Positions 1 to 11,759 of a stretch of 64,000 nucleotides of DNA are shown here, in pieces (position 1 is the stretch's first letter; the number at the start of each line of letters is the position of its first letter). This stretch comes from Gari tellinella (lineage: Eukaryota; Mollusca; Bivalvia; Cardiida; Psammobiidae), in assembly GCA_922989275.2 (NCBI GenBank), contig OV277870.1, positions 36,080,356-36,144,355 on the forward strand, in the 5' to 3' direction. The position numbers were made by a program, and so were the translations under genes. The notes below the pieces were generated by a model. The model was not told the origin of the DNA and searched no databases. It was given only the letters and a program-made list of their open reading frames with translations.

Positions 1-1904
1 TCCTAAAGAAATGTCTAGTGCCACGAGAGGTAATTTTAATCAAACTTGTCGCATAATAAGTCAGCACCTTTTGAGAAGGAAACGCAGTTCTTATAAACGA
101 ATATTTCATGAATTTGTTCAAATAGGAAGCTTCCATCTCAAGATATCTATGACATTGTTAAATGAGCAAATGCCCCCAACCTCAGTTTTATATATTTTGA
201 AAGATTCATAATTGAACCTAACAATCAAACAGTTTAGATCTAACCAGACGTTGAATGCACTCGTCGCCTTATGTGGACCGAACTTGTTAACTAAACTAAG
301 TAAGGTCCCACCCAGCTATTATAGTGCTGAAACCTGATATATCCATTCTATGTTAAAAGAGTAGATAAAGATGTATTCATCATATTTTCAAACAGTGTTG
401 ACCTAGGCAAAATGTCTTCTGATGTAGCCTTCTGACTAGCGGTACACTTTTAAACATTAAAAGAAAATTCTCTTGAATGAAATCGTTAGCCAAAAATTCA
501 TTAGAACAGTTAGTACCCGGGGTTTGCTTTATGAGGTTAAGTAATAGTACACGTGTCAAAACGAATAAAAAGTTGTAAAATATAAAGTGCACGTTGTTTA
601 ATGCATTCAGTGTTTAGGTTTGCTAACATTGTATATCCCTGACCATTTAGCAACGAGACTAGTGAGTCTTGTTTTGAAATCCATTACGTTGATGCTTTCA
701 GGCGGACATTTTACTTTAACTTATACCAGAGAGACGGTAATATGATTTGTCAAATATTGTTCTCTGGACAAATAATACCAACCTACATGCCTAGTTAAAT
801 TGATAACACTATATCTTTGGACAATCTATCTCGTTATCCTGTTATAATTAATATGTTATTCTTTCACGTTTTCACAAAATATATGACAACAAGCTTGCCT
901 AATACTTACACAGCATTTACGTTGAGATTCGTTTACCAAACTGACCTTTACATAGTAGATTGACTACATTCTTAATCCTTCAGGAAAATTTTAAGGGCGT
1001 ACATTATTTGTTCGCGGTCCGTTTTATTTGTAACTTAGTTGGTGAAATGTATATGGAATATATTAAGATCTTTCAGTTACACATTTGGAAAAAGATAAAA
1101 GACAATTGTTCGTGCTGTTAAAGGTAGGCAAATGCTGGATAAAATGGTAATGCGAAAATACCATTCAGATAGGACAATATAGATAGCATGGTTCGCGTAT
1201 AGCAAAATAATAGTTATTTATTAAAGAAAAAGGCTGAATCTTATTATCTGAAGTAATCGAACAGAGCTATAAGCTTACAGAAATGAAGTAATTCAAATGC
1301 ATGTGAGACCATAAACAGCAGTATAGTTTTCTTAAGAAGAAATGTTGGCCAATTTAGATAAAGCTGCGTACAAGATCGTCATTCTAATAAGCCAATTACA
1401 CATAAATATGGTAGAATAAAGATTTCTCACACTGTCTTATATTCTCTAAGGCCCCATTCCAACCTAAGTGTCTATATTCTGTAAATCCCCAACGAGAATT
1501 TAAATGATTTAAGCTAACTTCGACAAAGGTAAAACGATTGTACTTGTATAAGTCATTGACCAACCTTTGCAAACAACTTCAACTTATCTATTTTATCACT
1601 TTTCTGGAATGTTTGTGGATTAAATGTATACACCTATATAACTAAATTACCTGTTGGCTTAAATAAATTTCAACGTGTAGAATGTGTAATCATTGAAAAG
1701 ATGTTTACAACAATATAATTATGTGAGCAGTGCGATGACGCAACCAGATTAATTGTATTGGAAATTGTAGACTAAATCAAACCGTCGCATCAGTAACACT
1801 TCGTCTGAATGGGATATACATTCGTCAGCTTGTAGAGTAGATTTTTATATAAAATATTGTACAGTGTAGACCTTCAATAGGTGCCGAGCATAAGAAATAC
1901 AGTC
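1..1904. other. AT-rich stretch, nothing recognised
   Basis: No reading frame exceeds about 70 codons on either strand, and none of the hairpin modules found elsewhere in the window occurs here. I see no gene, tandem array or RNA gene. Confidence 0.6.
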
Positions 1905-2242
1905 AAGGGCTACCACAAGTTGCTCATGAAAATTCTTAGATTTCCAAATTTTTAAGCGCGATTTTAGGAAATGTCTCTTTAACCCTTTCGCTGCCAGGCT
2001 CTAAAACGCTAACATAATTATGCAAACAGTTTGGATCAAAATTAAACGCCGCCTAACGCGGCGTCTGATCTGGATCTAAACTGTTTGACACCCATATCAA
2101 TATTCCCTAGCTTAAAATACGCAAAACAATCCAATTTTGATAATAAAATTAGAAATCCGAATATTTAGAAAAACATCCTTAAGGTGCAGATAAACTAAGA
2201 AAATCCGACGATTTCGGAAAATCAGGGGAAATGGCAGCCCTG
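1905..2242. mobile_element. Family P (hAT-like ends), copy 1, carrying a family A insert
   Basis: The right end reads GGCAGCCCTG, the inverse of the left end (AGGGCTACCAC). Subterminal sequence (AAATTCTTAGATTTCCAAATTT) is shared with the copy at 25998-26252. CAGGG-type ends resemble hAT elements, but no transposase is present and no clean target duplication is seen here. A family A element starts inside, at the TTAA of 1979. Confidence 0.55.
1979..2100. mobile_element. Family A MITE with HP1 hairpin, nested in family P
   Basis: It starts TTAACCCTTTCGCTGCC. The HP1 hairpin lies at about 2022-2087, with the GC tip CGCCGCC / ACGCGGCG and the closing arm GGATCTAAACTGTTTG. The left arm is damaged (ATTAAACGCC instead of the usual GATCAGACGCC). 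The right end of the element is not clear. Confidence 0.6.
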
Positions 2243-2904
2243 ATAGTCAAACGATATCTCGATTTCGCTTACATCGAATTGTCCCGTACTTCTACAAATG
2301 AATTTCATTTTTTCTTTAGCCACGTTTAACTATGAAGTAATGATATTTTCAACTGAGCGAGTTCGAGATAGGGTTTGATATACATTGTTTTGAAATACTA
2401 TAATTCTAGATTTCTCATGGCACGGATCGTATTGATGTTTCCTTTGTTTGAACCTTTAGAGAAACCCCATAGCCCTATTGTCATTAATCAACTTCTGGTT
2501 ATGTGAGCTTGTCAAAACAGTCTGATAAATCGGTTATCGTGTATGTGTGTACTCGTTTAACTCATAGGGTTCTAAAGGGCGTCAAGTTCAAAACAATCTC
2601 GTGTCAAATAAACCCTTATTCTGATATTACTTCGTCATCACTGAAAGATGTCGGAGTCATTCTTGTCTTTGACATACTGTTGTCACGATTAACGCTATGG
2701 ACACAATTGCTGATATTTTTCTTTGACTTTGAAATGACATAAAACTCAAAGGCAATGAATCAAAATCTGGGGAAGTACTGTTTTACAAGTATGTTAATCA
2801 TTTATTAACTCTTTAGTGCCAGCTCGACGTTTATTACATTTGCAGACAGTTTTGACGCCGTATTACTTAGCCATTCATGCTGTTAGACAATAATATGACT
2901 GGGT
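2243..2904. other. Spacer without recognised gene
   Basis: A 79-codon frame (2503-2742, +) shows no recognisable motif. A lone TTAACTCTTTAGTGCC at 2805-2820 resembles a family A/J end, without the rest of an element. Confidence 0.45.
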
Positions 2905-3146
2905 CGCGCCATAACAAAACCTGCCTTATTGCATTGCAACAATGTACAGTGCCGTTGTCATCCCAGGCTCTGTATCTGAGTTTGGTTTACACTGCCAAAT
3001 ACTATATATAATACAGCTACATAAAATGCTTAAGAAACATGTTAGTTTTAACTAGTATAGATTGATACAAGCCACCGCGTCAAGACGCGGCGGCTGGCCT
3101 TTATCTACACTGTTTGAAATGCAATAAGGCAACTTTCCTCATGGCA
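2905..3146. mobile_element. Family I palindromic element, copy 1
   Basis: The left end (GCGCCATAACAAAACCTGCC) is roughly inverse to the right end (CTTTCCTCATGGC). The hairpin at about 3057-3115 has a GC-rich tip with ACCGCGTC against GACGCGGCGG and ends ATCTACACTGTTTG. That is an HP1-like arm end (CAAACAGTGTAGAT) with a different tip. A second copy is at 57946-58208. Confidence 0.55.
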
Positions 3147-3605
3147 AATCTCATTTATATTATTAAACATTTCTATCATTAAACATTTAATGTTTAAATG
3201 TCAAAATGCCTAAAAATCTAAACCTTTTACAAATAAAAGCAGGCCATATGTTTGCAATTTGAACATATTGTATGTTAGACGGAGTGTGCTGTCATAAAAG
3301 CAGTGAAAAGGTGAATATGGTGGTTAAATAACTGTTGACTAGAACATTAGTAGCTGAAAGGAATACTCTAAAGCTATATAACCTCCAGAAACGGGAGTCT
3401 CCAAAATTTGAACTCTTTGAAAACTGGAGGTTCTGAAACCCGAGCAAATTTCACGACCATAAATAGAGTTTCAATTATTTTTCGAATTTGAAACAAGCCC
3501 AGATATAATATATCTAAAAACAAGTGACTGTCTGTTGCAGAACGGCCGTACTGTAGAAAACCGCTTAACTTATTATTGCTGTTGTCTTACATTATGCAGA
3601 CACCA
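3147..3605. other. Spacer, nothing recognised
   Basis: AT-rich. A short duplication of TTAAACATTT around 3163-3195 is the only repeat noticed. Confidence 0.4.
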
Positions 3606-3848
3606 GGGGCCTGTTTCATAAAACATCTTACGACAAATGTTATCGTAAGTCAGATTATAAAACTCTCAATTATTATTTATTTCTCCATCAAATCCTGTCT
3701 TGTGATATCTTTTTGGAATCGTCTTGAAAAGACGATTCCAAAAAGATGTCACAAGACAGGATTTGATAGAGAAATCACAAATTAAATGTATTTTAAAGTT
3801 TTGACCTAGGACAACATTTGTCGTAAGAAGTTTTATGAAACGAGCCCC
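3606..3848. mobile_element. Family G long-palindrome MITE, copy 1
   Basis: The element is a foldback of about 243 bp. The left part (GGGGCCTGTTTCATAAAAC, then ACGACAAATGTT) is mirrored by the right part (GTTTTATGAAACGAGCCCC). Its centre pairs AATCGTCTTGAAAAGACGATT and flanking ATCCTGTCTTGTGA on both sides. Because of the palindrome, near-identical peptides appear on both strands at 3576-3785 and 3666-3878; these are not genes. The closest relative is 27795-28041. Confidence 0.75.
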
Positions 3849-4760
3849 AGCCTTGTACGCTCGCCTGATAATGGGCACATATGGGTAATATAGGGGTATA
3901 ACTATACATAATTGTCACGGGGTCAGGCCAGTTGCTATATTCATCACGTCATTGACAATAAGACAGCTCATCTCATTATGCATTATTAGAAGGTCATTCT
4001 ATTTCATCTCATTTCATAGTATTACATGGTATCTACAAGTGGTTCCCATCATATCCATGTTCATCCAATCGTTTGGCTTCCTACTACTAACCGGTTTTGC
4101 TGACACGTAACTTATACTATTATAGCTAACGCACTCGCACTTGTCTGTTTCAATCCCGTTCCTGAAGGCTCAAGCCGACGTTAGGTCGCTTTATTAAATA
4201 AATACTTACAGTGCTGCGCCTTGTGTTTCAGGCATCCCAACCACCCACTACTCCTTATAAGAAGAACCTCAAGTTAAGTGCTTGAACTTGGCATTCCCGG
4301 TGACATAATAATTTTTGTGTCTGATTTTTCTCAGCCCTGTCAGACCATTACCTAATCTGTATTGACTACGTCAAAATGTCATTTTGTCACCTACGTAATT
4401 AGACACTAGTCCATTCATCTTCACTAGTTCAGTAATATGACGATACTTTGAATATATTATTACGATAGCATATGTAACAATCAAATTACAATGACAAAAC
4501 AGTGTCATTAGACTTTGTATTGAACAGGTAAGTTGAAGTATAACGACCGCCATTTGACAAAAATATCAGTTTGTGGTTGATACTGGTGTTGTATTTGGCA
4601 TGTAGCGACTTATAGATGCCAATTTCAGGCAAACACGGAATTACAACAGAGTATATCTAGAAAACATCATGTCATTTTCTGAGGCCTGTATGGCATTATG
4701 TAGGCGGCTTGAGTATGTCCCTACAGTTGCAGTTAACAATGCGGTTGCAGAGGAAATCGT
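3849..4760. other. Spacer, nothing recognised
   Basis: No family of the window was recognised. The longest frame is 60 codons (4371-4553, -) and has no motif. Confidence 0.45.
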
Positions 4761-5054
4761 TATCCCTTCCAACGCCTAAAGTCTACTTTGCAAACAGTTT
4801 GGATCCAGATCAGATTTCTCAAATATTGAAAACGAGTAAGAATTGTCTTAAAAGCAAGTTTGCAAACAAATTTGATTTTGAGCTGGAGCGGCGTTATGCA
4901 ATTTCTGATCAGACATTAATGTTAATGTTTCATCATTCCAAGGTAGCGTTCAATGGTTCAACGGTGTCAAGATGAAGTGACCGGCCGGGTTCAGTCCTTG
5001 GTGCACCTAATCTGTGCCACTGCTAGAAATAGACTTTAGGCGTTGGAAGGGATA
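4761..5054. mobile_element. Family Q: 294-bp element with perfect 24-bp terminal inverted repeats
   Basis: The left terminus at 4761-4784 (TATCCCTTCCAACGCC...) is the exact reverse complement of 5031-5054 (...GGCGTTGGAAGGGATA). Directly inside the left terminus is TTTGCAAACAGTTTGG followed by ATCCAGATCAG, one arm of HP1; the matching arm is missing. The 88-codon frame here (4709-4975) is incidental. It may be a family A relative with reworked ends and an unrelated interior. Confidence 0.75.
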
Positions 5055-5097
5055 TATTAGCGGTTTCAAGAATAATCTATCACCAAAAAATACTAAT

Positions 5098-5180
5098 TTT
5101 TATGCCTTTAATTAATTTGTCCACTGATGAAAATAGTTCCAATTTGTACAGTAATGAATATGCACCATTAGAAACAGTAT
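5098..5180. mobile_element. Family B fragment
   Basis: It holds the B side region: AATTAATTTGTCCACTGATG, AATAGTTCCAAT, then ATGAATATGCACCATTAG. No HP2 hairpin remains. Confidence 0.5.
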
Positions 5181-5221
5181 TCTCTATTTAGCAAAATGTA
5201 GCGTTAAGCAGGCTGAAGTAA

Positions 5222-5985
5222 GTCGTTGCTCCCTCTCTACAACGACACCAAATGGGAGACACAAATTGTATGTGATATTCGGAGGTAGTTTTTTATAGGG
5301 AGAGACACTTAGGAATTGGCTTACATGTGCAAACAGCGTAACGTTGCGTCTGATCTCCCTGAATTATGATCTGCAAAGAAGATCTCTTATAAAATCACCT
5401 GTGTACATGTGGTTCAATAGAAACAGCAAGCCATTTTCTCTTGCAATGTAATATTTGCAGTCAAATCCGACCAACACTTTTGTCCCAGCTTCACTGTCCT
5501 GAAATTACAAACAATATCGTATAGTGGTGTGAGGAATCAACGACAGAGGCCAATATAGAATTAATTGAAAATATACAAAAAATAGTCGAAGCGCTTTTAA
5601 TCATCTATACTCTAAATGCAATCATTTTGTATAATTAGATGCATTTATTTAAAACATCTTCATACAAACGTCATTTCTTTTTATAAACCAACTATGTCAA
5701 CTAAAACTAATCACAGTTCATGTGCTATAATTATTCATTACCAAGGAGAAGAATTTAGTAACTTGTTTTCTAATCCATATTTAAATGTTTCTGACATTAT
5801 GTTCTGTAAATATGGCACAATGTGTATAAAAACTTTGAAATAAATACTGTTTAAACTAAGCAGAATATATTGCAGCAGTAAAAGCGTCAGACATAAGTGT
5901 CCTGTTAAGGGAACTGCGGTAATGGTCGTTGTAAGGAGGGAATCGTTGTTGAGAGGGCCGTTGTAGGCCATTGTAACGCATCGTA
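5222..5985. mobile_element. Family O element, copy 1, reversed and interrupted
   Basis: The left side reads GCTCCCTCTCTACAACGACA then CCAAATGGGAGACACAAATTG. The right side reads GGAGGGAATCGTTGTTGAGA then GGCCGTTGTAGG. These match, in reverse, the two ends of the better copy at 45955-46320. A decayed HP1 remnant (GCAAACAGCGTAACG, GCGTCTGATC) is at 5328-5365, in the position it has in the other O copies. About 500 bp of unrelated sequence follows inside, including a 145-codon minus frame (5738-6175) with no motif. Confidence 0.5.
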
Positions 5986-6289
5986 CCGTTACTTTTTTCA
6001 TATAGAATGTTTTTCTGTATGGACATGCTCTGTAGTGTATTAAAACACCTCTGTATATATAAATATAATGAAATATTCTAGCATGTACAAAGTGAGAGTT
6101 CATTGCGATTTCCTTGTATAACTTAGTCAATCTCATAATGGATAGGCTGTGTACACAGTGTCCGCTATCGAACAATACGGTACCAACTTGTCATAGAAGA
6201 TGATTCAAGATAATCAATGATTGCCAGCAAGATACAACGGATTAATATTTGATATACCAACATTTATTTTGGATTCATTACAATAAAAT

Positions 6290-6455
6290 TACATTCGAAC
6301 TTCGATATATCGAACTCGGTTAAGTCGAACATGCCCGTTTTAACTTTGTAACACGGGTATATTCGACTTAACCGAGCTTGAAGTAATGTTATTCATGTAT
6401 CGACATATCGGATAGTTCGAGTAAAGCGAGTTTTAGATATCGAAGTTAGACTGTA
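6290..6455. mobile_element. Family D MITE (pogo/Tigger-like ends), copy 1
   Basis: The left part reads TTCGAACTTCGATATATCG then AACTCGGTTAAGTCGAACA. The right end reads GATATCGAAGTTAGACTG followed by TA. The left CAG is mutated (CAT). The central hairpin is degraded. Confidence 0.65.
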
Positions 6456-6830
6456 GTAGATAGATAATTAAATTAATACACATTCCTAGCAGTAATCAGC
6501 GTATGCAATATTTGTTGGTATTTGTGATTTAAACGATAACAGCTGAAGATGCATTTTTAAACAAATTATAACCATCTAGAAAAGATTCCCAGAATGAGAT
6601 TGGTTATCTGTCCGGATGATTCGAGACAGTACCACCAGGTTGTATGGAATCATAATAGGGCCACGTTCCTTCATCGCTTTTATTTTTCTGTTGATTCGAA
6701 AAATAAAATGTATGTTTCTGTTGTCCATACATCTAAACAATGTTGCATTGCGTTAAAAGTGTTAAAACCTAATATACCAGACACGACATTTGTGACAACT
6801 ATATGAATATAGTTAAACTGTTAAAATGTT
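6456..6830. other. Spacer, nothing recognised
   Basis: A 70-codon frame (6594-6806, +) has no recognisable feature. Confidence 0.4.
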
Positions 6831-7225
6831 ACAGACCTTACATGAAATTTGTGACAACGTAATCGTACTCTTTGACCTTTACCTTTGACCAATGGACACG
6901 GGAGTTAAACCCGACAAGTCGTCTTTGTCTGGTAAACATGTGTGACAAGTTATTTTGAAATCCATTCACCGATAAAGAATAAAGGACCCGACATAAAACT
7001 TTTGGCAGCGTAATTTTACGCTGTGACCTTGACCTCTGACCCATGTACACGATAGCTTAACGCGACACATTATCTTTGTCTGGTTAACATTTGTGCCAGT
7101 TTATTCTGAAATTTATTCATAGATAAAAAGTTACAGAGCGGACACGAAATTTGGGACGGACAGAAGGACCAACGGACAGGCAGACGGACAATGCGATTCC
7201 TTTATGCCCACCTTTCGGCATAAAA
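6831..7225. repeat. Tandem array, about 148-bp period, with a GGACGGAC-type tail
   Basis: Two units begin near 6831 and 6987. Each holds GACAACGTAAT or GGCAGCGTAAT, then a TGACCTTTGACC/TGACCTCTGACC run, GTCTTTGTCTGGT or ATCTTTGTCTGGT, and TTATTTTGAAAT/TTATTCTGAAAT. A third, partial unit (GACACGAAATTTGGGA) runs into GACGGACAGAAGGACC and a short hairpin (TTTATGCCCACC / CGGCATAAA). Arrays with this tail are common in molluscan genomes from memory, but I cannot name the family with certainty. Confidence 0.6.
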
Positions 7226-7484
7226 TGAATGACAATGGCCAATTTACATTTTTTCCAAACATTTACGACGCCGTGTCAAATTCTACATCCACGGAAAGTG
7301 TACATTGCATACTCACATTTTGTAAAATATCTTTTTGAGTTAAAGTACATAAATGAGAGAACTGGACAATATTTAACTTATTTAAAAAATCAGAAATGCA
7401 TTTTTATTATGATTGAGCAAATATATCACTGGTTTTGTTTTGGGTGTTTAGGGGTAGGTTATCACTAAACTTATACATCAACTT

Positions 7485-7733
7485 ATACCCGTTTCCCAAT
7501 AGCATGTTTCTAGTTTTGAAAAAGGTGACTATATAAAGCAGGTTAAAAGTAAAGCAGAATGCGCCTTAAGGCGCATTCTGCTTTACTTTCAGCCTGCTTT
7601 AAGCTACCACCTGCTAGAATTAAAAAATATTCCGTATGATACATATTCATTACTGTATAAATTGGAACTATTTTCTTCAGCGGAGGAATAAACTGAATGC
7701 GCTAAAAGGCGCTTCTATTGGGGAAAGGGTTAA
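7485..7733. mobile_element. Family B MITE with HP2 hairpin, copy 1
   Basis: It runs from ACCCGTTTCCCAATAGC to GGGGAAAGGGTTAA. The HP2 hairpin is at about 7533-7603, with perfect centre GCGCCTTAAGGCGC and arms AAAGTAAAGCAGAAT / ATTCTGCTTTACTTT. The right half carries the B-specific ATACATATTCATTACTG and GGAACTATTTTC. Confidence 0.75.
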
Positions 7734-8222
7734 CACCGATTATAGTAGGCGTTCGGTTGCTCTGGGCACGCTCACCAAGCTCGATGGGATGAACGAAGAC
7801 TGATTTGCCTACTAGACCAATAAGTTGCCGCTGCATTCCAGAGCAATTCACAACAAACAGTAGTTAGCAGAGCCAATAATATGAGCAGATCATGTGCAGA
7901 CATCGATATGACTCGAGAGGCCACATGTCAGTGGTGTGAACTACTATTATACATCAAATAACACTAAAACCCCAATAAAATAGGTAGATAAATCTCATTT
8001 AAGGCGTTTATTGTGCATAGTGTTTACTGGTATGCTTCAAGTTCGGTGCTAAAATTCAGGATTTAACTGATTATTCTTGTCTGGTACATATCAAGTATAA
8101 CCAGATCAGCGATCGTGTTTGAAAAGTTGAGTCTGATTGCGTTTTACAATAATTGCGATGGCAGTATGTAGAAACCTACTGGCTTTGAAAGCTCAAAAGG
8201 AAACCTGGAAACATCGCTGCTA
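7734..8222. other. Spacer, nothing recognised
   Basis: No repeat family or gene was identified between the family B copy and the family C copy. Confidence 0.4.
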
Positions 8223-8468
8223 CAGTGGAGAATCTGTTATTCTTTCCCGTTTAAACGCAAACGTACGCAAACGCAAAACACTAAAACGTAGAAAAGTACA
8301 ACTTTTGGACAATTCTGATAATTCATGTTTATCTTGGTGGCAAACAGTTTGGAGCCTGATCAGACGCCGGGTTACCCGGCGTCTGATCTGGCTCCAAACT
8401 GTTTGCACTGCAAATAATAGTTTTAGCGTAAACGCGTTTATTGGGAAAGAATAACAGATTCTCCACTG
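8223..8468. mobile_element. Family C MITE (TA target), copy 1, 246 bp
   Basis: The ends CAGTGGAGAATCTGTTATTC and GAATAACAGATTCTCCACTG are inverse and flanked by TA on both sides. The HP1 hairpin is exactly 8341-8405, with tip CGCCGGG-TTA-CCCGGCG. The TA target and CAGTGG start suggest a Tc1/mariner-mobilised element. The ~80-100 codon frames reported here on both strands recur in every C copy and are products of the repeat, not genes. Confidence 0.88.
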
Positions 8469-9781
8469 TAACAAAACAGAAAGTATACCGGTATAATTAT
8501 ATTTGTTTATTTCCGATGGTTTTCCCCTCTTGTCTGATACCTTTTATAGCATCATAAAGAAAGGAAATAATTCTATATATGTCAGAGCAGATAGTAAACT
8601 TTAGATTTAAATTTCCCTTTTTCAGTTGTTTACCGACATGTAGTAATGAACCAATCTAATCCTGAATTTACAACCGAGAGGAAAAATTATTGCAATAAGT
8701 CTTGTTACATCATGTCGTATAAGTCGGATTTGTGAACAAAACCAATATTAATATAAAAACTAAAGAATGGAGTGCCTTTAAGTTCAGGTTGAATCAAGTT
8801 TCAGTTTTGAAGTAATGTTACAATATCATGTAAAACTTACCGGGTACTTTCTTTATCTATCGGATACGCTTTATAGAAAAAGATAGTTATTGAATGGCTT
8901 TAGATAACCTTACATATTTGTTAGGATAACAAGCGTGCATTTAAAACAATAACCATATAGTATTTTACAATCAGGATTGCCGTCTCCTGCGACTACAGTA
9001 ATTATTACGCTGCAAATTGAACCTATGTCGCAAGACTCAACCTCAACGGTGTCTATTAATATTAATTGTATAGCGACTGAAAGGACAATACGCATGTTTA
9101 AATGGAACACGGACATGTAACTTTATGAACAAAGGTTCCTTAATTGAACGAATTTTACAGTGTAACCGGTCGGACATCTGGAACTTAAAATGGACAACTC
9201 GAGTGTTTGCAATTAAGCCTAGTCAATTTGACTATATAGGGGTATTTTACAATTTGTTGTTACTTAAAAGTGAAGTTCCAGCTGCAAAAATAACATGATA
9301 TGGATCATCACTTTATGCAAAGGACAAGTGTTCTCTTTATTGATGCTCTGTTTTAATATACACATATATTCGTCTATAGGGTTATACGGGCTATTGAAGT
9401 TTCATCATTCTTGTAGATTGTTACCAAGACGTTTGAGAAGTAAACTAACTCTTTCTATTGGCCAATTCTCTTTTTATTCTTTTGTTTAAAAGACAGTTTA
9501 TGTTGACTTATTTGAAACACGTAAAACAAATAGCGCAGACCCTAATCAGAGTATCTCTTGGACTACACAGTTTTCGAAATTGCATATACGACTTCCAGCA
9601 TTAAAGGATTAACAAAAAGCAGAACTCTTGCATATTTTAAAAGGTTATAACAATATTTAAATTCGTCTCTACTGTATTTATTATGTGTTTTGTATATTAT
9701 GTTCAATGCAATTAAACCATCATATCGTAATTGTATTTTGATGGTTCAACACTTAATTTCTTCGATGCCTTGGTTAGACTA
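8469..9781. other. Long AT-rich spacer, nothing recognised
   Basis: Frames here are shorter than 70 codons. I found no copy of the families listed. Confidence 0.5.
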
Positions 9782-9987
9782 CAGTAAAACCTAGCTATTA
9801 TGACCACTAAAACGAAGGCTAATTGAGTGTATAATAGACAGGTGACAGCTTAAAGCAAGGTTACAGTGAAACAGAAAGCTCCTATAGGAGCTTTCTGTTT
9901 CACTGTCACCTTGCTTTAAGCGGTCACCTATCGTAAACACCCTAATATTTAACATAATTTAGTGGTCGTAATAGCGAGGTTTTACTG
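9782..9987. mobile_element. Family E MITE (TA target, pogo-like ends), copy 1, 206 bp
   Basis: The left end CAGTAAAACCTAGCTATTA and the right end, read inverted, CAGTAAAACCTCGCTATTA differ at one base. Both are flanked by TA. The inner hairpin pairs GTGAAACAGAAAGCTCC with GGAGCTTTCTGTTTCAC and continues outward as TTAAAGCAAGGT. This resembles the HP2 arm of family B. Confidence 0.85.
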
Positions 9988-10649
9988 TATATATGCATTT
10001 ACAAGCAATTTATTTTTTAGATCAGAGCAATGCCTGCTCCGGGTCCAAACTATTTGATTATTTTACGTATGTTTCTTCAGCCAACACATCTCAAACAGAG
10101 ACTTTTACAAATACATCAGAAAGATAATCTGACAATGAATAGTGATACCCGAATTGAATTGTTTCCGAATGCAACACTTATATCTAACTGTTAATCCAAG
10201 CACACTACTTACACAAAGTGAGTTATTCTGTGACTTATTGATACGCAAGATTTGAAGAAATGCGGTTAAAAGTTAATAAATTAACTGGCTCTATTACAAA
10301 TCGTCTTTTCGTTTAACAATATAACACCATAGTGGAATATACGTGCAATGACAATGAAATGATTAATTTGATATAAAGAAGTAAAATTGAAAGTGAAGTA
10401 AACAATATCTTTCTACTATATACACACTAGAAACGTCTCAGAAAATTCCAGTCTAAAATGATTAAATTAAATGTGTTTAAGTGTTGGAGTATCTCTATGT
10501 TTCTTGCCAAAAACCTCAAGTATATTGACGTATTTAAGATTGATCTGACTTCGGGGAAATCAAGTTTTCCAAGCCGAACACACGTAGACAATCTTATTGA
10601 TTAAAGACAATATAAACATAGGCAATCAAAAGAAAAAAAAAGATACATA
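9988..10649. other. Spacer, nothing recognised
   Basis: AT-rich. ATCAGAGCAATGCCTGCTCC, then AAACTATTTGA, at 10020-10060 could be a decayed HP1 half. Confidence 0.35.
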
Positions 10650-10833
10650 TACTATAAAAAAAACTTTCTATTACGGCCACTAGAATAAGGCTTATTCATT
10701 GTATGAAAGACAAGTGGCAGTACAAATCAATGTTTAAGTGAAACAGAATGCTACTTAAGGAACTAACTTATTTTCTTTCACAATGCTTTAACACTTAATT
10801 CACTACCGTAGTCGTCATAGAAAGGTTTTACTG
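10650..10833. mobile_element. Family E MITE, copy 2 (decayed)
   Basis: It holds TTACGGCCACTAGAATAAGG, then GTGAAACAGAATGCTACTTA, and ends GAAAGGTTTTACTG with TA. The hairpin has lost most of its pairing. Confidence 0.6.
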
Positions 10834-10981
10834 TATTTATACAACCGATCGAGGACAGATTCTATAGAGAAAGTGCACAGGCGCTACTTGGTTTCAATAC
10901 AATTTGACCCATTCCCTACTAGGACATATTCTGCATACAATTTGTCAAAATAAAATATCTCGCCTGTATCCGCCCTACCTA

Positions 10982-11227
10982 CAGTGGAGAATCTGTTATT
11001 CTTTCCCGTTTAAACGCAAACGTACGCAAACGCAAAGCGCTAAAACGTAGAAAAGAACAACTTTTGGACAATTCTGATATTTCATGTTTATCTTGGTGGC
11101 AAACAGTTTGGAGCCTGATCAGACACCGGGTTACCCGGCGTCTGATCTGGCTCCAAACTGTTTGCACTGCAAATAATAGTTTTAGCGTAAACGCGTTTAG
11201 TGGGAAAGAATAACACATTCTGCACTG
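10982..11227. mobile_element. Family C MITE, copy 2, 246 bp
   Basis: Same length as copy 1, TA-flanked. HP1 is at 11100-11164 with one C-to-A change in the left arm (GACACCGGG). The right terminus has one mismatch (CTGCACTG). Confidence 0.87.
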
Positions 11228-11557
11228 TACCAGGTACCGCATTTCAAACTGGTACATATACATCTTGTATTCAAAGGTTGGTTGGTCGAGCACTTATCTT
11301 TTTTAAAACAAATAAAAAACTTCTCACGACGAGAACAAAACGCAATTTTAACACACTTGGAAATGTCAAACCATGGCAGAGAATGGGTTCAAAGACCCGT
11401 TTGTTTGTTAGAAACGTCACTTTGATTGCTATAAAACTACAGATTATATGCGTAATTCCAAATAATACCGGATAGTATTTTATTTGTTCTTAATAATTGT
11501 ACTAAACATTATTGAATACTTTATCTCAATGTATGTACCACATGTATATACAATGTA
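11228..11557. other. Spacer, nothing recognised
   Basis: A 91-codon frame (11200-11475, +) begins inside the family C copy and shows no motif. Confidence 0.4.
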
Positions 11558-11759
11558 CAGTCTATACTCGATATTTGGAACTCGTTTCTCGTTTTAATCG
11601 ACCTTACAGGTATTTCATGTATGTTTAATTTCGATAAAATGATCTCGCGTAAATCAAACAATCCCGTATTTAAAGTTAAAACGTGGCTAAGCCACGTTTT
11701 AACTTTGAAATATGGGTATGTTCGAGCTAAAGCAAGTTCAAGTTATTGAGTTTCGACTG
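11558..11759. mobile_element. Family D MITE, copy 2
   Basis: It starts TA-CAGTCTATACTCGATATTTGG and ends ATTGAGTTTCGACTG-TA. The central hairpin is intact: AAAGTTAAAACGTGGC, TAA-type loop, GCCACGTTTTAACTTT. Confidence 0.75.

Noticed and set aside
3576..3878. Two similar 69-70 codon frames on opposite strands
   Set aside because: Produced by the family G palindrome.
4979..5003. GGGTTCAGTCC as a tRNA B box
   Set aside because: No A box at the right distance and the consensus CGA is missing.
5738..6175. 145-codon minus-strand frame
   Set aside because: No recognisable motif, AT-rich composition, overlaps a family O remnant; most likely chance.
8137..8474. Paired 84-105 codon frames on both strands, recurring at 10979, 18690, 19715, 46617 and 63297 with similar peptides
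   Set aside because: They coincide exactly with family C copies; the conserved peptide is the conserved DNA of the repeat, palindromic in its middle, and has no domain.
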